Part shown: piece by piece, positions 55,303 to 63,225 of the stretch
How the letters are laid out: each line of letters starts with the position of its first letter
Position numbering within the stretch: position 1 is the first letter of the stretch
Source of the DNA: an uncultured Clostridia bacterium
Lineage (GTDB): Bacteria; Bacillota; Clostridia; Christensenellales; Borkfalkiaceae
DNA length: 64,000 bases
NCBI GenBank assembly: GCA_947624005.1
Contig: CANQHV010000006.1
Location: 1-64,000 of the forward strand
Reading direction: 5' to 3'
Made by a program: the position numbers and the translations under genes
The notes under the pieces: generated by a model
What the model was told of the DNA's origin: nothing
What the model saw: the letters and a program-made list of their open reading frames with translations, nothing else
The model's database searches: none

Positions 55303-57102
55303 TCAGTGCTGACGGAATTCCGTGTCGTCGCCGCCGTCCGACGCGTCCCCGCCGGGAGCCGCGCCGCCCTGCGCGCCCTGATACATCTTCGCGATTATGG
55401 GCTGAATCTGCTGTTGAAGCGCTTCGGTTGCCGCCTGTATTCTGTCGTTATCTCCCGATTCGAGTTCGGTTTTCGCCTTGGCTATCGCTTCCTCGATGGT
55501 CTTTTTGTCGTCATCCGAAAGCTTGTCGCCCGCGTCTTTAAGCGTTCTTTCAAGCCCGTCTATCATACCTTCGAGATTGTTCTTCGCGTCTACCGCCTCT
55601 TTGCGCTTTTTGTCCTCTTCGGCGTATTTTTCCGCGTCTTTTACAGCCTTGTCTATCTCCTCTTCCGAAAGGTTCGTCGAAGCCGTTATCGTTATATTGG
55701 TCGATTTGCCCGTTCCGAGGTCTTTCGCGGTGACATTCACTATGCCGTTCGCGTCCACGTCGAAAGTAACTTCAATCTGAGGAACTCCTCTCGGCGCGGG
55801 GGGAATGTCGGTAAGCATAAACCTGCCGAGCGATTTATTGTCGCGGGCGAATTTTCTTTCGCCCTGCAAGACGTTTATCTCAACGCCGGGCTGATTGTCC
55901 GCCGCGGTCGAGAATACCTGACTCTTTTTAACGGGAATGGTGGTGTTCCTCTCGATTAAAGGAGTGGAAACGCCGCCGAGCGTTTCGATACCGAGTGTAA
56001 GGGGCATAACGTCGAGCAAAAGCACGTCTTTTACCTCGCCCGAAAGCACGCCGCCCTGTATTGCCGCGCCTATCGCAACGCATTCGTCGGGGTTGATGCC
56101 GCGGAAAGGCTCTTTGCCCGTAATCGCCTTTACTTTATCGAATACGGCGGGAATACGGGTCGAGCCGCCGACGAAGATGACCTTGCCGATATCCGCGTAG
56201 GTAAGCCCCGCGTCCTGCATAGCCTTTCTCATAGGTTCTACCGTTCTTTCCACAAGGTCTTCGGTAAGCGAATTGAATTTCGCGCGGGAAAGGTCTACGT
56301 CGAGGTGTTGAGGCACGCCGTTTACGACGGTTATGAACGGTTGGTTGATATTCGTGGTGGTCTGACCCGAAAGTTCTATCTTCGCCTTTTCCGCCGCGTC
56401 TTTCAGCCTTTGCATAGCCTGTCTGTCGCCCGAAAGGTCCACGCCCGTTTCCTTTTTGAAAGTATCTACAAGATAATCGATGATTTTGTTGTCGAAGTCG
56501 TCGCCGCCGAGGTGGGTGTCGCCGTTGGTTGCAAGCACCTCGAACACGCCGTCGCCGATTTCGAGAATGGAAACGTCGAACGTGCCGCCGCCGAGGTCGT
56601 AAATCATTACCTTCTGGTTGCCCTCCTGCTTGTCAAGACCGTATGCAAGCGCCGCCGCGGTGGGTTCGTTTATGATACGCAGAACGTTAAGTCCCGCAAT
56701 CTTGCCCGCGTCTTTGGTCGCCTGACGTTGGGAGTCGTTGAAGTATGCGGGGCAGGTGATAACCGCGTCGGTTACCGTAGAGCCGATATAAGCTTCGGCG
56801 TCCGCCTTTAACTTCGAAAGAATCATCGCCGAAATTTCCTGCGGCGAATAGCCCTTGTCGATATTTACCTTATACGCTTCGCCCATATGGCGTTTAATCG
56901 AAATGACCGTCTTGTCGGGTTGAGCCACCGCAAGCCGCTTGGCTGCCTGACCGACTATTCTCGAACCGTCGGCTTTGAAAGACACCACCGACGGGGTGGT
57001 TCTGTTGCCTTCGGAATTGACTATGACGGTAGGCTCGCCGCCTTCCATTACAGCCACGCACGAGTTGGTCGTGCCCAAATCAATGCCTATTACCTTTCCC
57101 AT
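55303..57102 (-). CDS. dnaK: Chaperone protein DnaK
   Basis: This Hsp70 chaperone has 599 residues. The ATPase domain begins [16 protein letters not shown], with [14 protein letters not shown] and [11 protein letters not shown]; the linker [15 protein letters not shown] is followed by the substrate-binding domain and a Gly-rich tail. The start is ATG 57102, with AAGGAG six bases before it. No CIRCE element (TTAGCACTC inverted repeat) is seen in the region, and hrcA is absent, so heat control must come from elsewhere. Confidence 0.97.
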   Translation of the reverse strand: MGKVIGIDLGTTNSCVAVMEGGEPTVIVNSEGNRTTPSVVSFKADGSRIVGQAAKRLAVAQPDKTVISIKRHMGEAYKVNIDKGYSPQEISAMILSKLKADAEAYIGSTVTDAVITCPAYFNDSQRQATKDAGKIAGLNVLRIINEPTAAALAYGLDKQEGNQKVMIYDLGGGTFDVSILEIGDGVFEVLATNGDTHLGGDDFDNKIIDYLVDTFKKETGVDLSGDRQAMQRLKDAAEKAKIELSGQTTTNINQPFITVVNGVPQHLDVDLSRAKFNSLTEDLVERTVEPMRKAMQDAGLTYADIGKVIFVGGSTRIPAVFDKVKAITGKEPFRGINPDECVAIGAAIQGGVLSGEVKDVLLLDVMPLTLGIETLGGVSTPLIERNTTIPVKKSQVFSTAADNQPGVEINVLQGERKFARDNKSLGRFMLTDIPPAPRGVPQIEVTFDVDANGIVNVTAKDLGTGKSTNITITASTNLSEEEIDKAVKDAEKYAEEDKKRKEAVDAKNNLEGMIDGLERTLKDAGDKLSDDDKKTIEEAIAKAKTELESGDNDRIQAATEALQQQIQPIIAKMYQGAQGGAAPGGDASDGGDDTEFRQH

Positions 57103-57174
57103 AATATCTCCTTTTCGCATAATACGCGGTGCGAAAGCCGCTTATGTTTTATTTTATGTATTCGCGTTTAAGCC

Positions 57175-57750
57175 TTAAACGGTTACCGCAACCTGCGCAA
57201 AGCGTATTACCTTTTCGCCCTGTTTGTAACCCTTTCTTAAAACGGTCTTTATTTTATTGGGCTTGTCTCCCTTGCCGCAGGGTTGCGACATTATCGCTTC
57301 CGCCACGCTTTCGTCAAAGTCGTCGCCCTCGGAAATTTTTATTTCCTCTATGCCGAACGACGAGAGTATGGCGTTGAAGTTTTTGATTATTTTATCTATT
57401 CCCGCCTTTGTCTTTTCGTCGCGTGCGGACGAAAGGGCATAGCCGAAATTATCGGCGACGGGCAGAAGTTTTAAAACCGCTTCCGCAACGCCGTCCGAAT
57501 AGGCTTTCGCCACCGCCGAGGCATTTCTTTTGCGGAAATTATCGTATTCCGCCGAAACGGAATACCACTTCCTTTTATAGTCCTCGGCAAGCGCGGTTAA
57601 TTTTTCGGTTTCGGAAAGTTCCGCGCCCTCTTCCGCCTGCGCCTCTGTCGGCGTTTCCGCCTGTTCCGCTTCCTGCTCCGCGGTTTCTTCGGCCGACTCC
57701 TCTTCCGTCTGCTGTTCTTCCGCGCGCTCTTTTCTGCTCTTTTTAGTCAT
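57175..57750 (-). CDS. grpE: Nucleotide exchange factor GrpE
   Basis: This 191-residue protein drives ADP release from DnaK. The first 55 residues are Glu/Gln/Ala-rich and probably disordered. A long helix follows (AEDYKRKWYSVSAEYDNFRKRN) and a C-terminal beta wing (VLRKGYKQGEKVIRFAQVAV). GAGGG precedes the start. It is the first gene of the chaperone operon, where hrcA normally stands upstream in Firmicutes. Confidence 0.95.
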   Translation of the reverse strand: MTKKSRKERAEEQQTEEESAEETAEQEAEQAETPTEAQAEEGAELSETEKLTALAEDYKRKWYSVSAEYDNFRKRNASAVAKAYSDGVAEAVLKLLPVADNFGYALSSARDEKTKAGIDKIIKNFNAILSSFGIEEIKISEGDDFDESVAEAIMSQPCGKGDKPNKIKTVLRKGYKQGEKVIRFAQVAVTV

Positions 57751-57861
57751 ATTCCCTCGTCAATTTTTTACGATACATTATTAATATAAACCGCAAAAGC
57801 CGCCTTAAACAGAAAAATCACATTTTTTTTGACCTTTCGGACTGAATTTTACGCAAAAATC

Positions 57862-57905
57862 CGCGCCCGCGGTCGAAAACCGCGGGCGCGTAAAATTTTT
57901 GTATA
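57862..57905 (-). terminator. Terminator of the zinc-ribbon gene
   Basis: A 12-bp GC stem (57862-57873 with 57879-57890) is followed by GATTTTTG on the minus strand and TAAAATTTTT on the plus strand. It lies between grpE and the upstream zinc-ribbon gene. Confidence 0.78.
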
Positions 57906-57917
57906 TCGGAATCCGCG

Positions 57918-59489
57918 TCAGAAAAGCGGCTTTTCGGGTGTCGGCGCCGTTCCGCCCAAAGCCGCAATAACGGAAATTGCGCAGATAATCAAAACCGCCG
58001 CTACGCAGATTGCGATATATGCGCCGTATTTATACAGCCATACGCGCGCCTTATTCGGCGTTATAGAAGCAATTTCGGACTCTTTGCCGTCGAAGTCGGC
58101 GTTTTTCTTCTTTGCTTTCGCATACAAATGCGCTTTGTAATTGTATATCGCCATAAGGCGTACATACTCTCTGTATTCGTCGTAAGCGGTTATCTGTTTT
58201 GCAAACTCTTCTTCGTTACAGCTCATATTTGTTATGCCCGCTTTGCCTTTCAGCCCCTTTCCGACGCCGTAAAGCAAAGAAAACAGCGTGGAATGATTCA
58301 AAAACATAAGAACCGAAAGGACTGCGCCGCATACACAGCATATTATGTTTATAACTCCCGCAACCTTACCCGCGCCCGTTCCCGTCATTAACGATAAGCA
58401 AAAGGCGAAAAACGTAAATACGGAGGTCAAAATGCAAACGGCTTTATACAAGCCTCCTTTTTTAAGCATTTTATTTACGTTATCTGTCGTTTTTATTCGT
58501 TTCGAAGCTTGTCCGCGACTTATAAATACGCTTAAAACAAAAGCCGCCGCTCCTATTGCGGTCAATACTGCCGAAATTATTACTCCCGTTTCAAACGCCG
58601 CGCCGTTTCTTGCGACAAATCTTGCCGCAATTACCACAAGAGCCGCCGCAATCATAAAAATGCAACACAGAGCCGCATTTTTCAGTGAATAATGTTTTAC
58701 TGCTATTGCGTAGAGTTCGGGTCTTTCCTTTGTTTCGGGCGCGGGAACCGAAGAAGCGAATTGCTTTAAATCGGCGCGATAGGCAAAATCTTTGCGCGCT
58801 TCGGGATAGCGGCGTAAAACGACAAATTCGTTAATAATAACGCAAGCCGAAACAACCGCAAAAGAAACCACTGTAAAGCCAAGCCCGATTTTCAGCCACG
58901 AGGTGGGTTTTAAAAGACCCATACCCTCGTCGGCTCCGTTGATTGAAGCAATCCCGCAAGCATACGCTATAAATTGCGCCGCCAAAAACGCCGCGGCGGA
59001 AAATTGCACCAACAGACCCGCCCCGCATTTACGCCCGAAAATTCGCACCGAACCTGTCGAAAGCGAGCGGACGTATCTGAATAATATCGAAAGCGCCGCA
59101 ATTATAACTTCCGCCGCCGACAGAGCAAAAATTGCGCCCGCTGCGGTGCCGAGCCCGTCGATTCCCGAATAATCTTTGTATCTCCATTCTTCGAAAAACG
59201 TAATATCTATGCCGTCAATCATATTATAAGAAAGCGCCATAAATCCGATATATGCGCACAGAAACGTTATTACAATCGGCAGTACCGATAAAAACGCCGA
59301 CAGCCGTCTTGCCTTGATTATATTCAAGGGTGAAGTTTTTTCAAGTTTATACCCGCAATTGGGACAGAAGTTGCGACCCTCCTCCAACTCCGACCCGCAG
59401 TTCGGACAAAAATTCCCCGTGCGTTTTTCGCCGCAGTCCGGGCAGAAATTACCTTCGTACTCCCGCCCGCATTTTTTGCATTTGTACAT
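57918..59489 (-). CDS. Membrane protein with three N-terminal zinc ribbons
   Basis: This 523-residue protein begins with three short zinc ribbons in a row (YKCKKCGREYEGNFCPDCG, NFCPNCGSELEEGR and NFCPNCGYKLE). A large membrane part of about ten helices follows, then a cytoplasmic-looking segment and a final helix. Zinc ribbons ahead of a membrane domain are frequent in Clostridia but have no assigned role. The start was moved to ATG 59489, with GGAGG seven bases before it; the longer frame reads a Cys/Gly/Arg repeat that is really the leader's terminator DNA. It is transcribed from a promoter at 59707-59735 through a structured leader. Confidence 0.8.
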   Translation of the reverse strand: MYKCKKCGREYEGNFCPDCGEKRTGNFCPNCGSELEEGRNFCPNCGYKLEKTSPLNIIKARRLSAFLSVLPIVITFLCAYIGFMALSYNMIDGIDITFFEEWRYKDYSGIDGLGTAAGAIFALSAAEVIIAALSILFRYVRSLSTGSVRIFGRKCGAGLLVQFSAAAFLAAQFIAYACGIASINGADEGMGLLKPTSWLKIGLGFTVVSFAVVSACVIINEFVVLRRYPEARKDFAYRADLKQFASSVPAPETKERPELYAIAVKHYSLKNAALCCIFMIAAALVVIAARFVARNGAAFETGVIISAVLTAIGAAAFVLSVFISRGQASKRIKTTDNVNKMLKKGGLYKAVCILTSVFTFFAFCLSLMTGTGAGKVAGVINIICCVCGAVLSVLMFLNHSTLFSLLYGVGKGLKGKAGITNMSCNEEEFAKQITAYDEYREYVRLMAIYNYKAHLYAKAKKKNADFDGKESEIASITPNKARVWLYKYGAYIAICVAAVLIICAISVIAALGGTAPTPEKPLF

Positions 59490-59519
59490 ATATACCTCCC
59501 GAAAATAATTTTCAGGCGC

Positions 59520-59546
59520 AAAAAAAGAGCGCCCGCAAGGGCGCCC
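59520..59546 (-). terminator. Intrinsic terminator inside the leader of the zinc-ribbon gene
   Basis: On the minus strand GGGCGCCC/GGGCGCTC (59539-59546 with 59527-59534) with a TTGC loop is followed by seven T. It lies 30 bases before the start codon and so can only act as an attenuator. Confidence 0.75.
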
Positions 59547-59560
59547 GCAAGGGCGCCCGC
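59527..59560. repeat. 12-bp tandem repeat, three copies
   Basis: GCGCCCGCAAGG occurs in three tandem copies, the last one partial. Extra copies of the terminator arm allow several competing hairpins. Confidence 0.8.
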
Positions 59561-59579
59561 AAAGAAGCACCCTCTTGTC

Positions 59580-59700
59580 GCTCTACAATTTTTATATACA
59601 GTCCGAAAAAAGGCGTATATAAGGATACAACTATGCCTATAAGGTATAGCCTTTTTCGAACATAATTAATTATACGGTCGCATTATAAAAATTGTAGAGC
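59580..59700 (-). ncRNA. Structured 5' leader closed by a perfect 17-bp stem
   Basis: On the minus strand the transcript should start at about 59700. Bases 59684-59700 pair perfectly with 59580-59596 (17 bp). An inner stem joins 59645-59658 with 59604-59619, and the top holds a further small hairpin. The last bases of the closing stem plus one (AGAGCG, minus strand 59584-59579) can instead pair with CGCTCT (59531-59526) in the terminator's 3' arm, an antiterminator. This is the same logic as the leader at 37334. An alternative reading is a 121-bp miniature inverted-repeat element. The promoter position and terminator favour a leader. Confidence 0.6.
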
Positions 59701-59706
59701 ATAAAG

Positions 59707-59735
59707 ATTATAACACCTTTGAATTTTTTTTGCAA
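59707..59735 (-). promoter_or_regulatory. Promoter of the zinc-ribbon gene leader
   Basis: On the minus strand TTGCAA (59730-59735), a 17-nt spacer and TATAAT (59707-59712) place the start at about 59700, the first base of the leader's closing stem. Confidence 0.75.
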
Positions 59736-59826
59736 GAGCTTTTTGCGTATTTGCACCAGTCAAAAGATTTTAATATATTTAAACGCGGCGTGCGGGCTTG
59801 CCTCGACCGCCGCGCCCCGCCGCGCA

Positions 59827-59869
59827 CGAAAAACGCCGCCCGCGCATTACTTTTGCGCGGGCGGCGTTT
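59827..59869 (-). terminator. Terminator of the SGNH hydrolase gene
   Basis: A 15-bp stem (59831-59845 with 59855-59869) is followed on the minus strand by TTCGTG, after TTT within the stem base. It lies ten bases past the stop codon. Confidence 0.8.
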
Positions 59870-59878
59870 AAAACAAGG

Positions 59879-60487
59879 TTATAAAAGATGCTTTCTTATC
59901 GCCTTTATCGCGGTGTCGGCTATAAGGCGCGAGCCGCGGTTGGTGGGGTGAACGCCGTCAAGCGAATACTCGGTATAGGGAATTGTCTGCGTAAGCCCCG
60001 CAAACATTTCGTCGTACGCGACAAACTCGTCCGAAAGCGCAAGCGCGACGCGGTTTATGATTTTAAGCTCTTCGTCGAACAGCTTGCGGACGTGAAGTTT
60101 GTCGGGCGCGTTAAGAAGAAACGGTTCGAGAAAAATCACGACTATACCCGCCTCTTTCAAAAGCTTTAAAAGCTCGGTAAGGTCGCTTTCGAACTGCGCG
60201 AAATTGAGTTCCTTTCCGTACTTGAATTTATGCAGAGCGTTGTTTATGCCAATCATTATGACTACGGCGTCGGGTTCGAGCTCGATAACGTCCTTTCTGA
60301 CGCGCGCCAAAAGGTCGCAGACCTCGTTGCCCGTAACGCCCTTGTTTATTATCTGCAGTTCGGTATCGGGATAAATGGGTCTGAGTTTGTCGGCAAGAAT
60401 TTTAACGTAACCGTTTCCGAGCGACTTTTCGTCGTTTCTGTCGCGCTCGCAATCGGTTATGGAATCGCCGAAAAATACTATTTTCAT
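59879..60487 (-). CDS. SGNH/GDSL-family hydrolase
   Basis: This 202-residue esterase/lipase-type enzyme shows all blocks of the SGNH fold: block I FFGDSITDCERD with the nucleophile Ser9, block II Gly near GVTGNEV, block III GINNALH with the oxyanion Asn, and block V DGVHPTNRG with the catalytic Asp and His near 180. There is no signal peptide, so it acts in the cytoplasm, perhaps removing acetyl or acyl groups from sugars. GAGG precedes the start. Confidence 0.93.
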   Translation of the reverse strand: MKIVFFGDSITDCERDRNDEKSLGNGYVKILADKLRPIYPDTELQIINKGVTGNEVCDLLARVRKDVIELEPDAVVIMIGINNALHKFKYGKELNFAQFESDLTELLKLLKEAGIVVIFLEPFLLNAPDKLHVRKLFDEELKIINRVALALSDEFVAYDEMFAGLTQTIPYTEYSLDGVHPTNRGSRLIADTAIKAIRKHLL

Positions 60488-60506
60488 TTTTTACCTCTAC
60501 GGTAGT

Positions 60507-60535
60507 ATTGTAACACAGCGTCAAAATTAATGCAA
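60507..60535 (-). promoter_or_regulatory. Promoter of the SGNH hydrolase gene
   Basis: On the minus strand TTGCAT (60530-60535), a 17-nt spacer and TACAAT (60507-60512) lie about 20 bases before the start codon. Confidence 0.6.
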
Positions 60536-60564
60536 TAGGCAAATCAAATTTTCCCCAAAATGTT

Positions 60565-60593
60565 TTGACAAACCCGTTTAATTATGATATAGT
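60565..60593 (+). promoter_or_regulatory. Promoter of tRNA-Ser
   Basis: TTGACA (60565-60570), a 17-nt spacer and TATAGT (60588-60593) lie 23 bases before the mature tRNA end. Confidence 0.85.
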
Positions 60594-60616
60594 GTAAAGG
60601 CTTTTAAAAAAAGCTT

Positions 60617-60707
60617 GCAGTTGTACCCAAGTGGCTCAAGGGGCTCCCCTGCTAAGGGAGTAGTGCGGGAAACCGCAGCGAGGGTTCAAATCCCTCCAAC
60701 TGCGCCA
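60617..60707 (+). tRNA. tRNA-Ser(GCU)
   Basis: The acceptor arms GCAGTTG and CAACTGC pair fully, with discriminator G and an encoded CCA. The anticodon loop CTGCTAA gives anticodon GCU (codons AGC/AGU). A long variable arm (TGCGGGAAACCGCA) marks a serine tRNA. The T arm is GAGGG-TTCAAAT-CCCTC. Confidence 0.97.
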
Positions 60708-60742
60708 AAAACAGCGACACGTTTTTGTGTCGCTGTTTTTTG
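60708..60742 (+). terminator. Terminator of tRNA-Ser
   Basis: The stem CAGCGACAC/GTGTCGCTG is followed by TTTTTTG, directly after the encoded CCA. Confidence 0.92.
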
Positions 60743-60744
60743 TT

Positions 60745-60987
60745 TGTAACCTGTCTTTGGAGGGATTTGAGGGACGAGCGAGGCATTTCATAACACAGCG
60801 CAGTGCGCTGTGTGTGCCGAAGCGAGATGAGTGAGCGCATAACGCACAGCGCGAACGGTGCCCCAGCCGACGGTTTTTCCTTGCCGTCGGCGAGAAAAAC
60901 GCGAGCGAGAGCGAGCGGTTTGCGAATCAACCTGTTAAGTACCGCGTAAACGGAAGTCTTAAATGTACCGCCGAAAAAAACAAATAG
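60745..60987. other. Non-coding repeat-rich spacer after tRNA-Ser
   Basis: It contains TTGGAGGGATTTG, the exact reverse complement of 13 bases in the tRNA T arm, then a palindrome ACACAGCGCAGTGCGCTGTGT (about 60793-60813). A hairpin with GCCGACGG/GCCGTCGGC arms lies near 60867-60892, and CGAGCGAG words recur. I see no gene. It has the look of a decayed element beside a tRNA. Confidence 0.4.
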
Positions 60988-61686
60988 TCAAACCGAAATC
61001 ACGAAAGCATTTATCAGTTTCCTGCTGTTTTCATCAACATCATAGGAAAATTCGGGATGCCATTGAACGCCCACTATAAACTTACGCGACGGCATATATA
61101 TACCCTCAATTAAGCCGTCTTCGGAAACTGCCGTTTCTTGAAAATCGGGCGACAGCTTTCTGATTGCCTGGTGGTGATAACTGTTTACACCCATTTGTTC
61201 CGTGCCCAGAATATGATAGAGCGGTGTGTCTTTTTGTATCGTGACTTGATGTGCCACCCTGTTATACGGCGGTTTCATATGATGGTCGATACAGCTGTTA
61301 TGCTCTGTTTTCAAATCCTGATATAAAGTTCCGCCATAGCAAGAATTCATAAACTGAATGCCTCGGCAAATACCTAAAACAGGTTTATCCGCTTCTACGG
61401 CATTCTTTAAGATATATCGCTCCATTTCATCCCGTAATTCGCAACATTTACCGCACCACGGTTTCTTTTCCGTATGATAAACGGACGGAGATACATCATG
61501 TCCTCCCGTCAGCAGAAATCCGCCGCATATTTCAAGAAAATAATCCAATTCCTCCGATTTAGACGTAAGAGGCAGCATCAAGGGTATTGCATTTGCCGCC
61601 TCTATCATTTTCATATATCCGGGCAACATCCAATAGCTTTCTTTTTCATCGTCATAAAGCGGCATAACGCCAATTACTTTTCTCAT
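60988..61686 (-). CDS. Class I glutamine amidotransferase (gamma-glutamyl-GABA hydrolase type)
   Basis: This 232-residue peptidase C26 protein of the PuuD family splits gamma-glutamyl bonds, for example gamma-glutamyl-GABA. The catalytic Cys is in VLGICRGIQFMN near residue 103, with GGHDVSPSVY ahead of it and WHPEFSYD giving the His and Glu near 214. A polyamine pathway is not seen nearby, so the substrate is open. Base composition is clearly more A/T-rich and codons less C-biased than in neighbouring genes, a sign of recent transfer. Confidence 0.9.
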   Translation of the reverse strand: MRKVIGVMPLYDDEKESYWMLPGYMKMIEAANAIPLMLPLTSKSEELDYFLEICGGFLLTGGHDVSPSVYHTEKKPWCGKCCELRDEMERYILKNAVEADKPVLGICRGIQFMNSCYGGTLYQDLKTEHNSCIDHHMKPPYNRVAHQVTIQKDTPLYHILGTEQMGVNSYHHQAIRKLSPDFQETAVSEDGLIEGIYMPSRKFIVGVQWHPEFSYDVDENSRKLINAFVISV

Positions 61687-61835
61687 TACTTTTTCATCTC
61701 ACAACGCAGATTTATTCGCCTAACCGACATTTGACATTATACCACTCAAATATGAAGAAATCTACTGTACTTTAAGCGGTTTTTGGATAACCTCACAAAA
61801 TATTATTGCCTTCCCGCACTTTGGCTTACGCGATA

Positions 61836-61875
61836 AAACAAAAAACGGGCGCGCAAGCGAACTTGCGCGCCCGTT
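61836..61875 (-). terminator. Second terminator of the rhodanese/PP-loop gene
   Basis: A 14-bp stem (61844-61857 with 61862-61875) and a CGAA loop are followed on the minus strand by TTTTGTTTTATC. Confidence 0.85.
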
Positions 61876-61880
61876 AATTT

Positions 61881-61925
61881 AAGCGGCGGCGGAGCGCAAA
61901 ATTGCGCTCCGCCGCCGCTTTTTGC
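61881..61925. terminator. First hairpin behind the rhodanese/PP-loop gene
   Basis: A perfect 19-bp stem (61881-61899 with 61902-61920) with a two-base loop has TTTGCAA on the plus side and TTAAATTAAC on the minus side. Confidence 0.75.
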
Positions 61926-61955
61926 AATATATATTGCCTTTTTTCGATTTTAAGG

Positions 61956-63110
61956 CTATCTGCGGGGGTCGTCGGCTTTGCCCTCGGGCAAAGCGGGCGC
62001 GCCGTCGCCGTCGGTAAAGCGGTGGCGAACGCCCGACTTGTCTTTATAGGCGATTACCGTCGAAAGGTTGACGTTTTCGGCGCTTTTGAAGATATTCTGC
62101 TCTATTTCGGGGTCCTCGGCTTTAAGCGCGCGTATAAGCCGTTTCACTTTAAGGCGTTTTGAGTTCGCGCCGCCCTCTACCGAGCAGGTATCGGTGAATC
62201 TGCACGCGCACTGCAAAAATTTAAGACCGTAAAAGTCGCGCCACGCCTTTATGTCGTCCTCCCGCACGAGGTACATAGGTCTTATAAGCCGCATACCCTT
62301 GAAATTCGCGCTGTCTACGCGGGGCATCATAGTCTGCATCTGCCCGCCGTATAACATTCCCATAAGTATTGTTTCGATTACGTCGTCGTAATGGTGACCG
62401 AGCGCGATTTTGTTGCACCCGAGCTCGCGCGCCTTGGCGTAAAGGTGCCCGCGGCGCATTCTTGCGCAGATATAGCAAGGCGATTTTTCGATATTGTACA
62501 CGCTGTCGAATATGTCGGTTTCGAAAATTGTCAGCGGAATATTCAGATTTTTCGCGTTGCGCTCGATAATTTCGCGGTTTTCGGGGCTGTAACCGGGGTC
62601 CATAAGCAAAAAAACGAGGTCGAAAGGTATTTTGTTGTGCCTTTTAAGCTCCTGAAACAGTTTAGCCATCAGAAAGGAATCTTTGCCGCCCGAAATGCAG
62701 ACGGCTATTTTGTCGCCCGCGTCGATAAGGTTATAAGTTACAATGGCTTTGGCGAACTTCGAAAACAGCTTTTTGGAAAATCTGCCCCTTATTCCCTCTT
62801 CGGTTTTTTGCGCGATATCGGCTTGCGCCTCGCCGAGGCAGGCTTTAAGCCAGCCCGCGTATCCGCCCGCAAGCGAATACGCCTCGAAGCCCCTTTTTGT
62901 GAGTTCTTCCGCCGCTTGCACGCTTTTTCTGCCCGTAAGGCAGACTATGTAAAGTTTTTTGCCGCGGGGGAAGTCGTATTCGGAAATTTTTGCCGCGGGA
63001 ACGTTTATTGAATTTTCGATATGACCGTATGCGAACGAATTTTCGTCGCGGATATCGACTATAAGATTATCGCCGCCGTCGGGGAGGCTTTCGCAAATTA
63101 TGTTTTCCAT
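61956..63110 (-). CDS. Rhodanese-PP-loop (TtcA-like) sulfur-transfer protein
   Basis: This 384-residue protein combines two sulfur-transfer modules. Residues about 1-95 are a rhodanese with the active Cys in IVCLTGRKSVQAA. Residues about 130-330 are a PP-loop ATPase with SGGKDSFLMAKLF and the two Cys pairs (CYICARMRRGHLYAK, then QCACRFTDTC) of the TtcA/Ncs6 group, which thiolate tRNA and often hold an iron-sulfur cluster. The rhodanese would feed persulfide to the PP-loop site in one chain. The start ATG 63110 lies seven bases past a perfect TATAAT; the upstream 75-codon extension crosses the promoter and is rejected. Confidence 0.88.
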   Translation of the reverse strand: MENIICESLPDGGDNLIVDIRDENSFAYGHIENSINVPAAKISEYDFPRGKKLYIVCLTGRKSVQAAEELTKRGFEAYSLAGGYAGWLKACLGEAQADIAQKTEEGIRGRFSKKLFSKFAKAIVTYNLIDAGDKIAVCISGGKDSFLMAKLFQELKRHNKIPFDLVFLLMDPGYSPENREIIERNAKNLNIPLTIFETDIFDSVYNIEKSPCYICARMRRGHLYAKARELGCNKIALGHHYDDVIETILMGMLYGGQMQTMMPRVDSANFKGMRLIRPMYLVREDDIKAWRDFYGLKFLQCACRFTDTCSVEGGANSKRLKVKRLIRALKAEDPEIEQNIFKSAENVNLSTVIAYKDKSGVRHRFTDGDGAPALPEGKADDPRR

Positions 63111-63117
63111 ATCATAA

Positions 63118-63146
63118 ATTATAAAATACGGCGGGCGGAAAGTCAA
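63118..63146 (-). promoter_or_regulatory. Promoter of the rhodanese/PP-loop gene
   Basis: On the minus strand TTGACT (63141-63146), a 17-nt spacer and TATAAT (63118-63123) are followed by seven bases before ATG. There is no ribosome site, so the mRNA should be leaderless. Confidence 0.85.
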
Positions 63147-63164
63147 CGTATCGGGGCTAAAAGC

Positions 63165-63193
63165 TTTACAATTGATTTTTGCGCGAGTATAAT
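63165..63193 (+). promoter_or_regulatory. Promoter of the ArsB-like carrier gene
   Basis: TTTACA (63165-63170), a 17-nt spacer and TATAAT (63188-63193) lie about 32 bases before the first in-frame ATG. It is divergent from the rhodanese/PP-loop promoter. Confidence 0.75.
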
Positions 63194-63225
63194 TAAGCGC
63201 GTATCCGCCGAATAGTGCGGCGTGT

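Noticed and set aside
57751..57860. CIRCE operator before grpE
   Set aside because: No TTAGCACTC/GAGTGCTAA inverted repeat is present in the upstream region.
59511..59570. N-terminal extension of the zinc-ribbon protein (CGRPCGR repeats)
   Set aside because: It is translation of the terminator repeat in the leader. ATG 59489 with GGAGG is the proper start.
60652..60930. Minus-strand frame containing LEGFEPSLRFP
   Set aside because: This is the antisense of tRNA-Ser and its T arm, a familiar annotation artefact. The tRNA folds completely.
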